Source: JAVBUP01 sp031555175
GTDB taxonomy: Bacteria; Bacillota_I; Bacilli_A; Erysipelotrichales; Coprobacillaceae
Direction of reading: 5' to 3'
DNA length: 64,000 nt
Assembly: GCA_031555175.1 (NCBI GenBank)
Contig: JAVBUP010000002.1
Span: 1 to 64,000, forward strand
Shown: piece after piece, positions 40,943 through 50,780 of the stretch
How positions within the stretch are numbered: the first letter of the stretch is position 1
How the letters are laid out: each line of letters begins with the position of its first letter
The notes under the pieces: generated by a model
What the model saw: the letters and a program-made list of their open reading frames with translations, nothing else
The model's database searches: none
Told to the model about the DNA's origin: nothing
Translations under genes and position numbers: made by a program

Positions 40943-43192
40943 TTACTGCTCTGATATAAAGTACATCCCATCTAAAGACAAAAAACCAGTATTACCAGTA
41001 ATAAAAACAACTCCGCCGTCGGGAAAAACATCAACACGAGTATCTGCCTGATTTGAACGTGTAGTGAAAATTAACACTTTTGATGGCCTATACCCAACAG
41101 GAAGTCTGAAAATCAAACTTTCACTGTTGCTTATATTTTTCAATAAGCCACTTAAGTAAACAATACCATTTATTTTTTTGTATCGTGAGGGAGCATAATA
41201 TGCTCCGTTGTCATAATTTAGCCACGTGCCTTGTAATACAGGATATTTCCACTTGTTCGCATCTACCATATGGGTAAATATATTAGTATCAGTTCTTAAC
41301 GAAATAATCCAATCATTACTCCAATCATATGCGACATTAGCATAAGTAACAATGACTTTAGAAATATTAACTTTTAGATAGTTCCAAACGGTGTTTTCAT
41401 CGCCTATTCTAATACAACATTTGCCAGTTGATATGTTATATCCCATTTGTATTTTAGCGGTTGGTAGTGAACCAAGAACTGTAGCAGCTGTGCTATACCA
41501 AGCACCTTCGCTATAATTGTAGCCACCAACCAATATTTTCGAATAACTAGATAAGTCATCAACTTGTGCGCCATAATTATAAATATCGAGTTCGATTTCT
41601 AGCATAGTTGAATTCCAGCCAAAAGGCAAATCAATTACTATTGCTCCAGTTACACTACTATTTTTGTTATCTGCAAATTCTGCAACATTATAAAATACCT
41701 TGTTGACTGAACCTTGCTCAATAACACCATCAATTCCAAAATTCCCAACTATATCTAAAGCATAATTTGCTCTTGGAAATCTATTAATTCCAACAGCTCT
41801 CTTTATAACATCTACAAACCAAGTAAAAATACCTTTTGATAATGTCTTATTGATAACCGTTGAAGCAAATTTATCTTTAATATTAAATCGGACATCATAA
41901 GAATAACTCTTATCAAAAGAGACAATCACATCGACATTATCTTCAACAAATATTTCGTTTGAATAAGTTGATTCTGTCGTTTTCTTATATTGATAAGACA
42001 ATGTCATTGAGTTTTTTGAATCAACACTTGAAATCGTTCCATCAACATTAATCAATGTCGCATCTTCGTAATTATTCTTTCTTTGCATCACTATAATAGC
42101 AGACGGATTAATCCAAGGCAAAACAGTAATTGCCTTGCTAATAGTTGTTGAGTTACCTCTTGAATCTATCGCTTTAATAGAAATTGTTGTATTGTCTGAT
42201 AAATTGATTTTACCATAATCGATAGTGGATCCTTTTACAAAAGTTTGAGTTGATCCATTGAATGTAATTTCATATTTAGACATAGTTGCACTATTCATTG
42301 CTACTGCATCACCAAAAGCAAAACTCAATAAAGATTGATTTTGCACAATCTGTTGATTATTACCGGTTATAGCCACTACATTAGAATCATTGTCATAATA
42401 TAAGATATCTTTGCTTGCATATATTGGATTACTATTTACAACTTTTGCTGTCAGCACAGACTGGGAAGTGCCAATCAAAGTAGCTCCATTATATGTCTCA
42501 ACAATGACATAACCGAAAGCTGCATTGCTATTAGGAATTTGTGCATATATTGACGTTGGAATATTCCAAGTATAGGTAGCATCTACATTCTCAGCAATTA
42601 ATGTTTTAGCAATATTTCCAACTTGATAATACAATTTATGTTTAAAGGAACTATTCAATCTTACTATCTGTATTGTAGTTGCCGAACCAATATTCCCATT
42701 TACAGCATCAACAGTGCTTGCTCTAGGAATTGTTGGTAAATTGACCGTAACATTTGCAGACCCGCTTGTCCAATATCCTGGATTATTAGCATTAAAATAG
42801 CCACTAACAATTGATGATTTTGTTCCGTCAGCATTGTGATTTATAGTATAAGTGGTGCTTGAACCTTTAGTCCAAATGCTAGTATCGTATCCAGCTTTAA
42901 ACCAAGTCCCATTTGCTTTGCTACTTAAGTCATATCTTGTAATTACATTAACTTGATTTCCCCCATCGAGTTTATACCAACTTGTATTATCATTAAGATT
43001 ATAAGCGTTCCCCCAATCTTTAAAAATTGCATGGGTAACTTCAATTATAGATCTGTTATTTGCAATAGCATCTTCTTCACTATTGATTAATCGAATTGCT
43101 AATCCGTAATGATAATTCTTATCAGTAGATACACCCGCTACTGTTCCCTCTTCTATATACCAGGCGTTCCTTTGTGTTATATTTATCGCCAT
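40943..43192 (-). CDS. Phage tail structural protein, DUF859 family
   Basis: This 749-residue protein matches siphovirus DUF859 proteins: the N-terminal segment with SWYKLDGGNQVNVITRYDLSSK and TKGSSTTYTINHNADGTKS, immunoglobulin-like repeats in the middle, and a C-terminal part containing WLNYDNGAYYAPSRYKKING, as in phage tip proteins. It is probably part of the baseplate or host-binding structure. GGAGGT precedes the ATG. It lies between the tail-tip protein and the lysis genes. Confidence 0.85.
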   Translation of the reverse strand: MAINITQRNAWYIEEGTVAGVSTDKNYHYGLAIRLINSEEDAIANNRSIIEVTHAIFKDWGNAYNLNDNTSWYKLDGGNQVNVITRYDLSSKANGTWFKAGYDTSIWTKGSSTTYTINHNADGTKSSIVSGYFNANNPGYWTSGSANVTVNLPTIPRASTVDAVNGNIGSATTIQIVRLNSSFKHKLYYQVGNIAKTLIAENVDATYTWNIPTSIYAQIPNSNAAFGYVIVETYNGATLIGTSQSVLTAKVVNSNPIYASKDILYYDNDSNVVAITGNNQQIVQNQSLLSFAFGDAVAMNSATMSKYEITFNGSTQTFVKGSTIDYGKINLSDNTTISIKAIDSRGNSTTISKAITVLPWINPSAIIVMQRKNNYEDATLINVDGTISSVDSKNSMTLSYQYKKTTESTYSNEIFVEDNVDVIVSFDKSYSYDVRFNIKDKFASTVINKTLSKGIFTWFVDVIKRAVGINRFPRANYALDIVGNFGIDGVIEQGSVNKVFYNVAEFADNKNSSVTGAIVIDLPFGWNSTMLEIELDIYNYGAQVDDLSSYSKILVGGYNYSEGAWYSTAATVLGSLPTAKIQMGYNISTGKCCIRIGDENTVWNYLKVNISKVIVTYANVAYDWSNDWIISLRTDTNIFTHMVDANKWKYPVLQGTWLNYDNGAYYAPSRYKKINGIVYLSGLLKNISNSESLIFRLPVGYRPSKVLIFTTRSNQADTRVDVFPDGGVVFITGNTGFLSLDGMYFISEQ

Positions 43193-43202
43193 AACTTACC
43201 TC

Positions 43203-44852
43203 CTATACCAGTGCAACAACACCAAAACCGACATTTTCTTGATCGTTTACATCAACAAAGCGTGTTGTTTCTCCTAAATTGAATTCATTTTCTGCAGTTA
43301 GTTTTTTAGTGTAGAATTCATCACCAATAGCATAAAAAGTGCTATTGCCATTTTTGTCATTCCCATTTAAACCAGTCGTATCAATAACAACCTTACCCCC
43401 ATCGATAGAAAACATTGTGAAACCATTCTTATTAATAGTTCCAATCGTTCTATTAGATAAATCCTTAATCTCGATATTCCCATCTCCTAAACTAGTGCCA
43501 CCCAGAACCAGTGTCCCCCCACGAATCATACTAGCTGTAAGATTAATAACATTAATCACCTGCATATCTAAAGTTCCATCGATTGTCCATGCAGAATTAA
43601 AAGGACCGTATATCCCATTTTGAGAAAATCCGATGCCTCTATCATTTATTCTTAAAACATTTATTGCTTCTTCTTTAGGTAAGCGGTCAACATATAATGT
43701 TTGATTACTCTCATAAACAGCAAAACTATTACTTAGATAATTAATGATTTGTGATGTAGCGTTTTGCAGCTCTTGTTCTAAAAAGGCGGTTGTTGAGTCA
43801 CTTGACAGTTTAACTTGCTTTTGAGTTTCTGCTGTAATCATTTTTTGAAGATTTTTCAGTTCTTGCCTAAAATTCCCGAACTGTACGGTAACATACTTGT
43901 CCAATATCGCATCATAGGTTAAGGATATTACATTAGTTAAAATGTCAATATCATACAATTCATGCTTAACTTGAACTATATCACCTAACTCAATCACATT
44001 ATCAAATACATTTGCATTCACTGTGTAGTTAATTCGCATATACTGATTTAATTCAATATATCTGATTGCTTGTAATCGCAAATCATTAATTAGTGCTTCT
44101 TTATATGCAACCTCATCAGTATTGCCGTTTTCATCTTTATATGCTTCTTGATCTATATCTTGTTCAAAAGTAACAATTCTAGTATATGGGATATCGTACT
44201 TAACTTCGCTTAATATGTATTTTTCTGGTAAAGTTATCCCATCAAAACCAACAGGCATTAGTTTTGTTACAACAAAGTCCCAATTTTCTGCCTTTTCTAA
44301 TGCAACAATATTCTTATTCATTGCTAATACAATTTGTTTATCACTCCCAATGATATTACGTATACCAATTTGAAAAGCATTACGTTCAAGATGACCGCCC
44401 CATTTTTCTATACACTGATATACTGCATCTAGCAATGATTTTCTAGTAAATTGCGTGGACGCAATGGTTGTAACATCACTAATAGTTGTAAATGGGGTTA
44501 TGTCATCGCAATGAGTATTAATATAATCTAGTGTATAATTTAAGTCTCTTTCTTCAACACGACCATTAAAAATAGCATAGTTCTTAGAGTCATAGAAAAC
44601 ATGCAATCCTTTCGAATATACAATGTTATTTCTAACTCTTGGGTTTGCGAGTCTAAATGGTTGTTTACCATACCTAGTATCTATTAAAACTATATAATCT
44701 TGTTTAAGAAATTGTAAGTCTTCAATTGGATTTTCCATTTCAACGTAATAATCTCCGTTATCTTCGATATAGACATAACATTTTTGAGGCTTCAAAACTT
44801 TCAAACCATTATTGTGAAACAACTTTTCAGTTGCTTCATAAACACGTATCAT
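43203..44852 (-). CDS. Phage tail-tip/tail endopeptidase-like protein
   Basis: This 549-residue protein follows the distal tail protein and has the N-terminal features of siphovirus minor structural proteins (tail hub/Prophage_tail family): YVEMENPIEDLQFLKQDYIVLIDTRYGKQPFRL and the conserved ELGDIVQVKHELYDIDILTNVISLTYD. The C-terminal third contains a coil and a collagen-free spike region with repeated GLNGND/GFSQNGIYGP motifs. The ATG at 44852 overlaps the previous stop, with GAGGTGG upstream. No catalytic residues are obvious. Confidence 0.82.
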   Translation of the reverse strand: MIRVYEATEKLFHNNGLKVLKPQKCYVYIEDNGDYYVEMENPIEDLQFLKQDYIVLIDTRYGKQPFRLANPRVRNNIVYSKGLHVFYDSKNYAIFNGRVEERDLNYTLDYINTHCDDITPFTTISDVTTIASTQFTRKSLLDAVYQCIEKWGGHLERNAFQIGIRNIIGSDKQIVLAMNKNIVALEKAENWDFVVTKLMPVGFDGITLPEKYILSEVKYDIPYTRIVTFEQDIDQEAYKDENGNTDEVAYKEALINDLRLQAIRYIELNQYMRINYTVNANVFDNVIELGDIVQVKHELYDIDILTNVISLTYDAILDKYVTVQFGNFRQELKNLQKMITAETQKQVKLSSDSTTAFLEQELQNATSQIINYLSNSFAVYESNQTLYVDRLPKEEAINVLRINDRGIGFSQNGIYGPFNSAWTIDGTLDMQVINVINLTASMIRGGTLVLGGTSLGDGNIEIKDLSNRTIGTINKNGFTMFSIDGGKVVIDTTGLNGNDKNGNSTFYAIGDEFYTKKLTAENEFNLGETTRFVDVNDQENVGFGVVALV

Positions 44853-45565
44853 TATATCCACCTCGAGTTTAGATTAACTTCTACCTTAGTGACTGCTCCA
44901 GATAATTCTATTAAATTCGACCCGCTTAATAACTCTGGAAAATATCCAGTCATTGATCTATTCCTTAAATTATTAATAGAGTTTGTATATGCATCTTGCA
45001 ATGTTGAATCAACAGTAATTGTATCTTCCACATCATTCATAGACAAACTAAAAACAGTTGTGTTGTTCATTTTAAACTCAACTGTTCCAGTTCCTGTAAT
45101 TGTAATTTTTGGTAAAGAATTAATATATCCTTTATTTTCTACTTCCAATTGTTTTCGTTCTTCTGAGGAATCATATGTAACTGTAATTGGATTTTCATTA
45201 ATAAGATATTTGTAAGGTTGACAGTGAAATGTGATATTAGCAGTTTTAAATACTAGCAATCTACTATAATCAATTTGATTGAGTATTTTAGCATCATAGT
45301 AGTAATTTGGATCAGTACTCATGATTAGTTTTCCACTCCCGCTAAGCCAATCCATTATTTCATTAATTTCATAATCCCATGATAAACCAATATTAATTAC
45401 TTTGTCATAAGCTTTGCGCCCTAATAAATTTGTTCTATCACCATCAACGCCGTTGATTTCAATGGTTTCAACGCGTATAGGCGCATTTGTAATTGGTGGT
45501 AGTGTTTGCACTACAATTCCATTTACATCGTTTGAGTTAACACCTTTATATATAAAATATGCCAT
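44852..45565 (-). CDS. Distal tail protein (Dit)
   Basis: This 237-residue protein corresponds to the siphovirus distal tail family: MAYFIYKGVNSNDVNGIVVQTLPPI at the start, then VETIEINGVDGDRTNLLGRKAYDKV and the FHCQPYKYLINENPITV strand. It forms the ring joining tail tube and tip. GAGGAGGTGG precedes the ATG, which overlaps the tape measure stop (TAATG). Confidence 0.88.
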   Translation of the reverse strand: MAYFIYKGVNSNDVNGIVVQTLPPITNAPIRVETIEINGVDGDRTNLLGRKAYDKVINIGLSWDYEINEIMDWLSGSGKLIMSTDPNYYYDAKILNQIDYSRLLVFKTANITFHCQPYKYLINENPITVTYDSSEERKQLEVENKGYINSLPKITITGTGTVEFKMNNTTVFSLSMNDVEDTITVDSTLQDAYTNSINNLRNRSMTGYFPELLSGSNLIELSGAVTKVEVNLNSRWI

Positions 45566-47853
45566 TAATAAACCACCTCCTCAACAGTTCTAAGAACAAA
45601 AGAACCAACCTTTTCTCTATCTAATTCAACATCGCCTCTAAATAATTTCATCGCATTATAAACTGCACTATATACAGTTGAATATAGATTACTTGTGGCT
45701 GCGTTAAAATCAACCATTAGATCATTTGCTGTCGGTAGTTCTACACTATCAACATTTGTCTTAATACGGGCATTTACACTAGAGTCTAGAGTTTCTGGTA
45801 GTGAATTTTCCATATTCGATATTACTTTAGGCATTTCATTTTCAAATCCGATCCCAAGGCCTTGTGCTAGGTACTTACCAACCTCATCTCTCATGAGCCT
45901 TGATGGAGAATTTATTCCAAAAAAGCTTTTGATTCCAGTAAATACTCCGCCTGCCCATTCTTTTATTTTATTGAGCAACCAATCTTTAGCGCCTTTTATA
46001 CCCTCCCAGATACCAGAAACAAGATTTTTACCCACATCCCACATATTGCTAACTAGATCTCCAAATCCCTTAACAAGCGCAGCTATGATTTCAGGTACTT
46101 TTGATACTAATGTAGGAATTGCTTTGATAAGCCCTTTTGCCAGTTCTAGAAGAATTGTCACCCCAGCATTTAATATTTTGGGTAGATTTGTGACAACTGC
46201 ACTAATTAATTTTTCTATAATCATTGGTATTTTATCTACTAGCGTTGGGATTGCCTCTACAATACCGTCAACAAGAGCAAGCAATAACTCTATACCAGTG
46301 TCTACAATTAAATCTATATTGTCTAATAATGTATCAATCATTGTTAAAATCGCTTCAATCATTATGGGAATTAGTGTTGGGAGTGACTCTGTCAATCCTT
46401 TTCCTAATCCAACAATCATTTCAATTCCACCCTCTATTAAAGATGGTAGCATTTCTATAATAGTAGTTAGTAAAGTAGTGATAATTTCATTAGCTATAGG
46501 GATTAGCGTAGGGATTAATGATTTTATCCCATCAAGCAATGATTTAATCATTGAAACCCCAACTGACAAAAGCATTGGCAGCTTGCTAATGAGTCCATTT
46601 AAAAGTTTTGGCACCGCATCCAGTAATCCATAAATTATTTGTTCAATCGCTACTGATAGATTATCAAATGCGACTAAAGCACTATCAACAAAATTACTAA
46701 TTAGCATATCATCAGCTGATCCATTACCTAAACCAGTCAGTAGATTTTGCCACGAAGATTTCATAGCAGCAACTGACCCAGATATTGTTTCTGAAGCTTC
46801 CTTAGCAGTTGTGCCAGTAATACCTAATTCCGTTTGCACTACGTGAATAGCTTCATATACATCACTTAAATTAGATATGTTATATTTTACACCACTAAGT
46901 TTTTGAGCATCTTTTAACAATCTTTCCATTTCGGATTTAGTTCCACCATATCCCAACTTAAGATTATCTAGCATAGTATAGTTTTGTTTTGCAAACCCCT
47001 GGTATGCATTCTGAATACTATCCATTGAAGTACCCATTTTATTAGCGTTATCGGACATATCAATAATCGCCATGTCAGCTATTTTCGCAGACTTCTCTGT
47101 ATTCCCACCCAAACTTTGCAATAGACTAGCGGAGAACGATGTTACTGTTTCCATATAGTCTAACGCAGATAATCCAGAAGTCTTATATGCGTTGTCAGCA
47201 TATTTTTTGACAGTATCGGCACTATCTTTAAATAAAGTCTCAACACCACCAGCAAGTTGCTCATATTCCGCATAGTTTCCTAAAGATTCTTTTATAACAT
47301 CACCTACTGCTGATCCGACTTGCTTCATTGCTCCCCCAAGAGCTTTAACGCCACCAACAATAGCATCGCTTAACAAATTTGCTTTAATTAAATCACCCAG
47401 TTTAATTGTTGATTTACTTGCATCGTCTTCTGAATCTGCGAAATCATCTACTGCATCACTTGTATCATCGCTTGATTTCTCCAATTCTTCCATAGACTTT
47501 TTATTCTTGTCAATTTCATTCTTAGTTTTATTCAGAGTTGTTTCTGCATCGAATAATGATTTTTGCCACTTAATCGTTTTGGCATCATTTTCACCATACT
47601 GCTCAGTAGCTTGTTCTAATGCTCCTTTTAACAATTTTACTTTTTCTGTATTCAAATCTAGTTGCTTATTCAATACAACATCTTTTGCAGTTAATGATTC
47701 TATCGACTTTTCATTTCCAAGAAAATCAGAACTTGTTTTTTTAAGTTCTGTACTAACAAGACCTAATTTTAAACTTATATCAGACAATGCTTTTTTATAC
47801 TCAGTTTCGCCTTCTAGTTTAACAGTACCACCAAAGGTATTTTCATTTGCCAT
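45565..47853 (-). CDS. Phage tail tape measure protein
   Basis: This 762-residue protein has a coiled-coil N-terminus (about 1-150), the TMP core with AKIADMAIIDMSDNANKMGTS and GYGGTKSEMERLL, and a long hydrophobic, proline-spaced region (about 420-620, repeated IPTLVDKIP-like segments). By the usual 1.5 angstrom per residue this predicts a tail of roughly 110 nm (inference). GGAGG precedes the ATG. It lies directly behind the frameshifted chaperone gene, as in most siphoviruses. Confidence 0.92.
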   Translation of the reverse strand: MANENTFGGTVKLEGETEYKKALSDISLKLGLVSTELKKTSSDFLGNEKSIESLTAKDVVLNKQLDLNTEKVKLLKGALEQATEQYGENDAKTIKWQKSLFDAETTLNKTKNEIDKNKKSMEELEKSSDDTSDAVDDFADSEDDASKSTIKLGDLIKANLLSDAIVGGVKALGGAMKQVGSAVGDVIKESLGNYAEYEQLAGGVETLFKDSADTVKKYADNAYKTSGLSALDYMETVTSFSASLLQSLGGNTEKSAKIADMAIIDMSDNANKMGTSMDSIQNAYQGFAKQNYTMLDNLKLGYGGTKSEMERLLKDAQKLSGVKYNISNLSDVYEAIHVVQTELGITGTTAKEASETISGSVAAMKSSWQNLLTGLGNGSADDMLISNFVDSALVAFDNLSVAIEQIIYGLLDAVPKLLNGLISKLPMLLSVGVSMIKSLLDGIKSLIPTLIPIANEIITTLLTTIIEMLPSLIEGGIEMIVGLGKGLTESLPTLIPIMIEAILTMIDTLLDNIDLIVDTGIELLLALVDGIVEAIPTLVDKIPMIIEKLISAVVTNLPKILNAGVTILLELAKGLIKAIPTLVSKVPEIIAALVKGFGDLVSNMWDVGKNLVSGIWEGIKGAKDWLLNKIKEWAGGVFTGIKSFFGINSPSRLMRDEVGKYLAQGLGIGFENEMPKVISNMENSLPETLDSSVNARIKTNVDSVELPTANDLMVDFNAATSNLYSTVYSAVYNAMKLFRGDVELDREKVGSFVLRTVEEVVY

Positions 47854-47878
47854 AACTTAATCCTCCTTTCTTCAAAAG

Positions 47879-48142
47879 CTATTTAAAAAAACTATAATTT
47901 GGAAAGGCATCACTATTAACGGCACTATTACTGCTCTGTTTATTTTCAGCAGTTTGCTGCTCTTCCTCGTCGCTATTAAACAGATATTTCTTTGTCTCAA
48001 AGTCATGAAATTCTTTATAATAATTAAATAAATCCAACCATTTCCCTAATGTCAAAAATCCTGTTTCTATTCCAGAAAATCCAAGCATCTTTACAGATAC
48101 AAATAGTACCCACTCGAAATCGTAGATATTATTTTCATCTAC
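47879..48142 (-). CDS. Tail chaperone extension (T part), made by -1 frameshift
   Basis: The frame to the stop at 47879 is open upstream through 48142 and contains no well-placed start of its own. It joins the chaperone frame at the slippery heptamer A-AAA-AAG (48142-48148). A -1 shift continues as KVDENNIYDFEWVLFVSVKMLGFSG and gives 87 extra residues, for a fusion of about 215. An ATG at 48088 without a ribosome binding site is less likely to be the start. Confidence 0.8.
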   Translation of the reverse strand, partial: VDENNIYDFEWVLFVSVKMLGFSGIETGFLTLGKWLDLFNYYKEFHDFETKKYLFNSDEEEQQTAENKQSSNSAVNSDAFPNYSFFK

Positions 48143-48525
48143 TTTTTTCTTGATGCACCAGCCTTAGAGCCTTTTGGAACTTTATTTGTTAATGCCTCAT
48201 TAACAGCAACCGCAACTGTGCGTTTTGCATTTTCTAATCCCATCTCTGTAAGCAACCAACCTACAATATCTTCGCTATAATGGTTTTCTTCACCATTACT
48301 AAAATACCTTAATATAGCCGCCCCCTCGTTTAACATTTCGGCGAATAATGAGATAAACTGTTCTAAATCCATATTTGCATCCGACATACTATTAAAAATT
48401 GCTGTTATTTCATCAAGATTTCCATATTTTTTTTGCAATCTTGACATTACATTCAAAGTAAAAGCAACTGGGTATTTCTTTCCACCTGCCTCTATGTATT
48501 GAATACTTGCTAATAAATTGTCCAC
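48139..48525 (-). CDS. Tail assembly chaperone (gpG-like)
   Basis: This 128-residue protein lies between the major tail protein genes and the tape measure gene, the position of gpG-type chaperones. It has a helical core (FTLNVMSRLQKKYGNLDEITAIF) and ends with ASRKK at a TAG that follows the slippery run directly. It coats the tape measure during tail assembly. It begins at a GTG with AGGAGG upstream. A minority of ribosomes should shift into the -1 frame. Confidence 0.85.
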   Translation of the reverse strand: MDNLLASIQYIEAGGKKYPVAFTLNVMSRLQKKYGNLDEITAIFNSMSDANMDLEQFISLFAEMLNEGAAILRYFSNGEENHYSEDIVGWLLTEMGLENAKRTVAVAVNEALTNKVPKGSKAGASRKK

Positions 48526-48554
48526 TGCGATTTCCTCCTTATATTTTCTTAACT

Positions 48555-48583
48555 AAAAAAGGTATTCCTAATTGAATACCTTT
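48555..48583 (-). terminator. Terminator within the tail operon
   Basis: GGTATTC and GAATACC form a perfect stem, extended by A/T pairs, with a T-run on the minus strand. It lies between the 58-residue gene and the chaperone gene and probably lowers expression of downstream tail genes relative to the major tail protein. Confidence 0.75.
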
Positions 48584-48587
48584 GTAC

Positions 48588-48764
48588 TTACTCAACTTCT
48601 TCAGTATGCTGAAGAATGTCTTTTGATTTATTTTTTGGCGAATCATTAACTACTAGACCTTTTAGATCATCTAATCTACTTTCATTAATATCAATAGAAT
48701 CGCCAATCTTAATCATAAGGCCAGTCTGTTTGTCTTTATAATTTCTTATCGCTTTTGCTTTCAT
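48588..48764 (-). CDS. Small phage protein behind the major tail protein
   Basis: This 58-residue protein (start MKAKAIRNYKDKQTGLMIKIG, then an acidic end ILQHTEEVE) resembles small proteins often found after phage major tail protein genes (MKVKALRDFxDKxTG pattern). GAGGC precedes the ATG. It starts four bases after the major tail protein stop, and its role is unknown. Confidence 0.7.
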   Translation of the reverse strand: MKAKAIRNYKDKQTGLMIKIGDSIDINESRLDDLKGLVVNDSPKNKSKDILQHTEEVE

Positions 48765-48767
48765 TGT

Positions 48768-49340
48768 TTATGCCTCTGGTATAAACAATGAATCAAGATA
48801 CGCATATGCAACTTCTTCATCATCAAATAAAGAAGTCTCAATTTTGTAATCGTTATTAATGTTTTTCAATACTTTTCCAGACACAGATGGTGTTGTAAAC
48901 TCTAGCGAATCACCCATAGTTTTATAGTCTTTTTGGAATGGTTTAAACTGTACCTTATGTAGAAACTCCACTTTGTATTTAATGACATTATCTATCATTA
49001 CCGGGATGACTTGCCCAAAACCAATATATGTAGGAGTATCACTACCTCCAGAAATATATTTTTTTACTTCTACTCCATCGAAAGTTTCAGTTTCAACTCT
49101 TTTTCCTAACAATGGCGCAAAAATATCTTCATCATCATTATCAACTCCAAGCGTTAAATCTCCATCTTTGTATAAAGATGCACGTTCTTTTACAGCATCA
49201 TCTGAAAATAAAGACGCTTCATTCATATTAGGAGTAAATGAACTCTCAATTGCTCCGGCTAAAGTTGCAGGAGTTTTGTATGTCAAACCATCTAAATTTA
49301 ACTGACCATACCTAAATCTTCTTAATCCAATACTTGCCAT
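48768..49340 (-). CDS. Major tail protein (phi13 type)
   Basis: This 190-residue protein has the pattern of phi13-family major tail proteins: MASIGLRRFRYGQL at the start, the NMNEASLFSDDAVKE stretch, DDEDIFAPLLGKR and YIGFGQVIPVMIDN. It forms the tail tube. GGAGG precedes the ATG. A terminator 200 bases downstream fits its high expression. Confidence 0.88.
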   Translation of the reverse strand: MASIGLRRFRYGQLNLDGLTYKTPATLAGAIESSFTPNMNEASLFSDDAVKERASLYKDGDLTLGVDNDDEDIFAPLLGKRVETETFDGVEVKKYISGGSDTPTYIGFGQVIPVMIDNVIKYKVEFLHKVQFKPFQKDYKTMGDSLEFTTPSVSGKVLKNINNDYKIETSLFDDEEVAYAYLDSLFIPEA

Positions 49341-49354
49341 TTTTATAGCCTCCT

Positions 49355-49723
49355 TTATATTTTTACATTGCCAAAAAAATAAAATCCCATTGGTAAATGA
49401 AAAAGACCCGTATCTTGTTCGTAGTCTTCAGTAGCATCACCAGTCCATAAAATATTATTTTCTAGCATTCTTTTAATAATTTCTTCTCTTATTTTTGTAT
49501 AATCATTTTTTGAATAGATATCAACCGTGAAGCTAATTCCCTCAATATTTGGCCGATCATTACTATATGTTTCAAACTTATCACCATATTTATAATATAC
49601 ACAATATGTATCAACAGCTGCATCGTCATCGTCTTCGCAAAACAAATAGCTAAATGGTATTGATACACCGTCAACAATAAAGTCGCTAAATATCTGCTTA
49701 ATTAGTTTATTTAAGTTATTCAT
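49355..49723 (-). CDS. Tail terminator/completion-like protein
   Basis: This 122-residue protein lies between the gp10-like protein and the major tail protein, the place of tail terminator proteins (DUF806-like). It has a long acidic loop (EDDDDAAVDTY) and the strand pair ISFTVDIYSKNDYTKIREEI. TAAGGAG precedes the ATG, which overlaps the previous gene by four bases. The assignment rests mainly on position. Confidence 0.72.
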   Translation of the reverse strand: MNNLNKLIKQIFSDFIVDGVSIPFSYLFCEDDDDAAVDTYCVYYKYGDKFETYSNDRPNIEGISFTVDIYSKNDYTKIREEIIKRMLENNILWTGDATEDYEQDTGLFHLPMGFYFFGNVKI

Positions 49724-50172
49724 TGTAGTTTCTTTATCTCCTTACTAAATATCTCTTTCCATCGACTGGATATTTTTGGCTTCGCTCTTTGAACTGCGGG
49801 CCTGACAAAAGGACTAGCAAGCTGCTTAGATGTTCCATATTCTATCCTCAAAGCTTTTAACCAATTCGTGATATCGTACTTTTTACCAGATTTCGTTGTT
49901 TTTCTACCCTCCGACCCAGTAAATCGGATATTTTTATACTTATATCCATGCTTATCTTCGCGTATTTTAGTAGTTTTTACTGAAGAAGCCATTAAGCCGC
50001 GCTCTTTATGCTCGCTAGCGCCAATAGCAATCTCATTACGCATAATTTCTGCCCCATCCTCCAATAACTTATTAAAAACTTGCTCGTTATTAGCAAGATT
50101 ATTAATTCCTTTAATCATGTTGACAAGACTATCTGTATTTGTTTCAAACTTAGCCATATTAATTTTTATCAT
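49720..50172 (-). CDS. HK97 gp10-like head-tail joining protein
   Basis: This protein of about 150 residues has the HK97-gp10 pattern: an N-terminal helix, EIAIGASEHKERGLMASSVKTTKIRED, then RIEYGTSKQLASPFVRPAVQRAKPKISSRWKEIFSKE. The start is uncertain: GTG-ATG at 50175/50172 or the ATG of MAKFETNT at 50157. None has a strong ribosome binding site, and translation is probably coupled to the overlapping upstream gene. Confidence 0.85.
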   Translation of the reverse strand: MIKINMAKFETNTDSLVNMIKGINNLANNEQVFNKLLEDGAEIMRNEIAIGASEHKERGLMASSVKTTKIREDKHGYKYKNIRFTGSEGRKTTKSGKKYDITNWLKALRIEYGTSKQLASPFVRPAVQRAKPKISSRWKEIFSKEIKKLQ

Positions 50173-50467
50173 CACAATATAGAATTAACATCTCATTATT
50201 GCTGGGAACAGTTTTGCGAATGGTATATCTCTTATTTGTGCTTTCATCAATTAAGGCAGTTTGAGTACTGTAGTTACACGCAATGACTTCATATTCTTTT
50301 GATTTAGTTGTCTTTTTCTTTTTTAAACTTAATTCTTCAATGGTTGAACACTTCTTTATGTTAGCTGGAATCGACTCTGACAGTTTCTCAATAGTTATTG
50401 GAAAGTCATTCTCATTTCTACTAACAATTACTTCAACTAAAATAATACTAGTGTTCCAATTATTCAT
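50159..50467 (-). CDS. Head-tail adaptor/stopper protein
   Basis: This 102-residue protein sits between the gp6-like connector and gp10-like genes, the usual place of the SPP1 gp16/HK97 gp7-type stopper. The C-terminal half is strand-rich (EYEVIACNYSTQTALIDESTNKRYTIRKT). It overlaps both neighbours by 8 and 17 bases. Identification is by position more than by sequence. Confidence 0.7.
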   Translation of the reverse strand: MNNWNTSIILVEVIVSRNENDFPITIEKLSESIPANIKKCSTIEELSLKKKKTTKSKEYEVIACNYSTQTALIDESTNKRYTIRKTVPSNNEMLILYCDDKN

Positions 50468-50762
50468 AGTTGAATTTTGCCCTATATTTTTTATTCATTG
50501 CCATTGAAATTTTTTGTTGATTATACATTTTCAAATATGAATCTGTATCTGATCTTTCATTACCTCTATAAGCCTTCACATAACTAGTTACAAGATTTAA
50601 AACGAAATCATCGTATTTATCGTCAATATCATTAAATACTAGAGGGTTTATTCCAGATCCGATTGCATCATCTTTGCATGAAGAAATTAGGGATTCTATT
50701 TCTTCATCAAAAGTAGTAACAGTTGAAGCTATATAAAGTCTTGCTTTAATAATTTCTAACAT
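50460..50762 (-). CDS. Head-tail connector protein (HK97 gp6-like)
   Basis: This 100-residue all-helical protein starts MLEIIKARLYIASTVTTFDEEIESLISSCKDD and has VLNLVTSYVKAYRGNERSD, typical of gp6-like connectors that bind below the portal. GGGGGATTC precedes the ATG. It is directly downstream of the capsid gene. Confidence 0.85.
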   Translation of the reverse strand: MLEIIKARLYIASTVTTFDEEIESLISSCKDDAIGSGINPLVFNDIDDKYDDFVLNLVTSYVKAYRGNERSDTDSYLKMYNQQKISMAMNKKYRAKFNYE

Positions 50763-50780
50763 ATAGAATCCCCCTTTCTG

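Noticed and set aside
45695..46633. A 312-codon plus-strand frame opposite the tape measure gene.
   Set aside because: It mirrors the repetitive hydrophobic part of the tape measure gene, has no ribosome binding site, and its product is a Ser/Ile/Pro-rich shadow.
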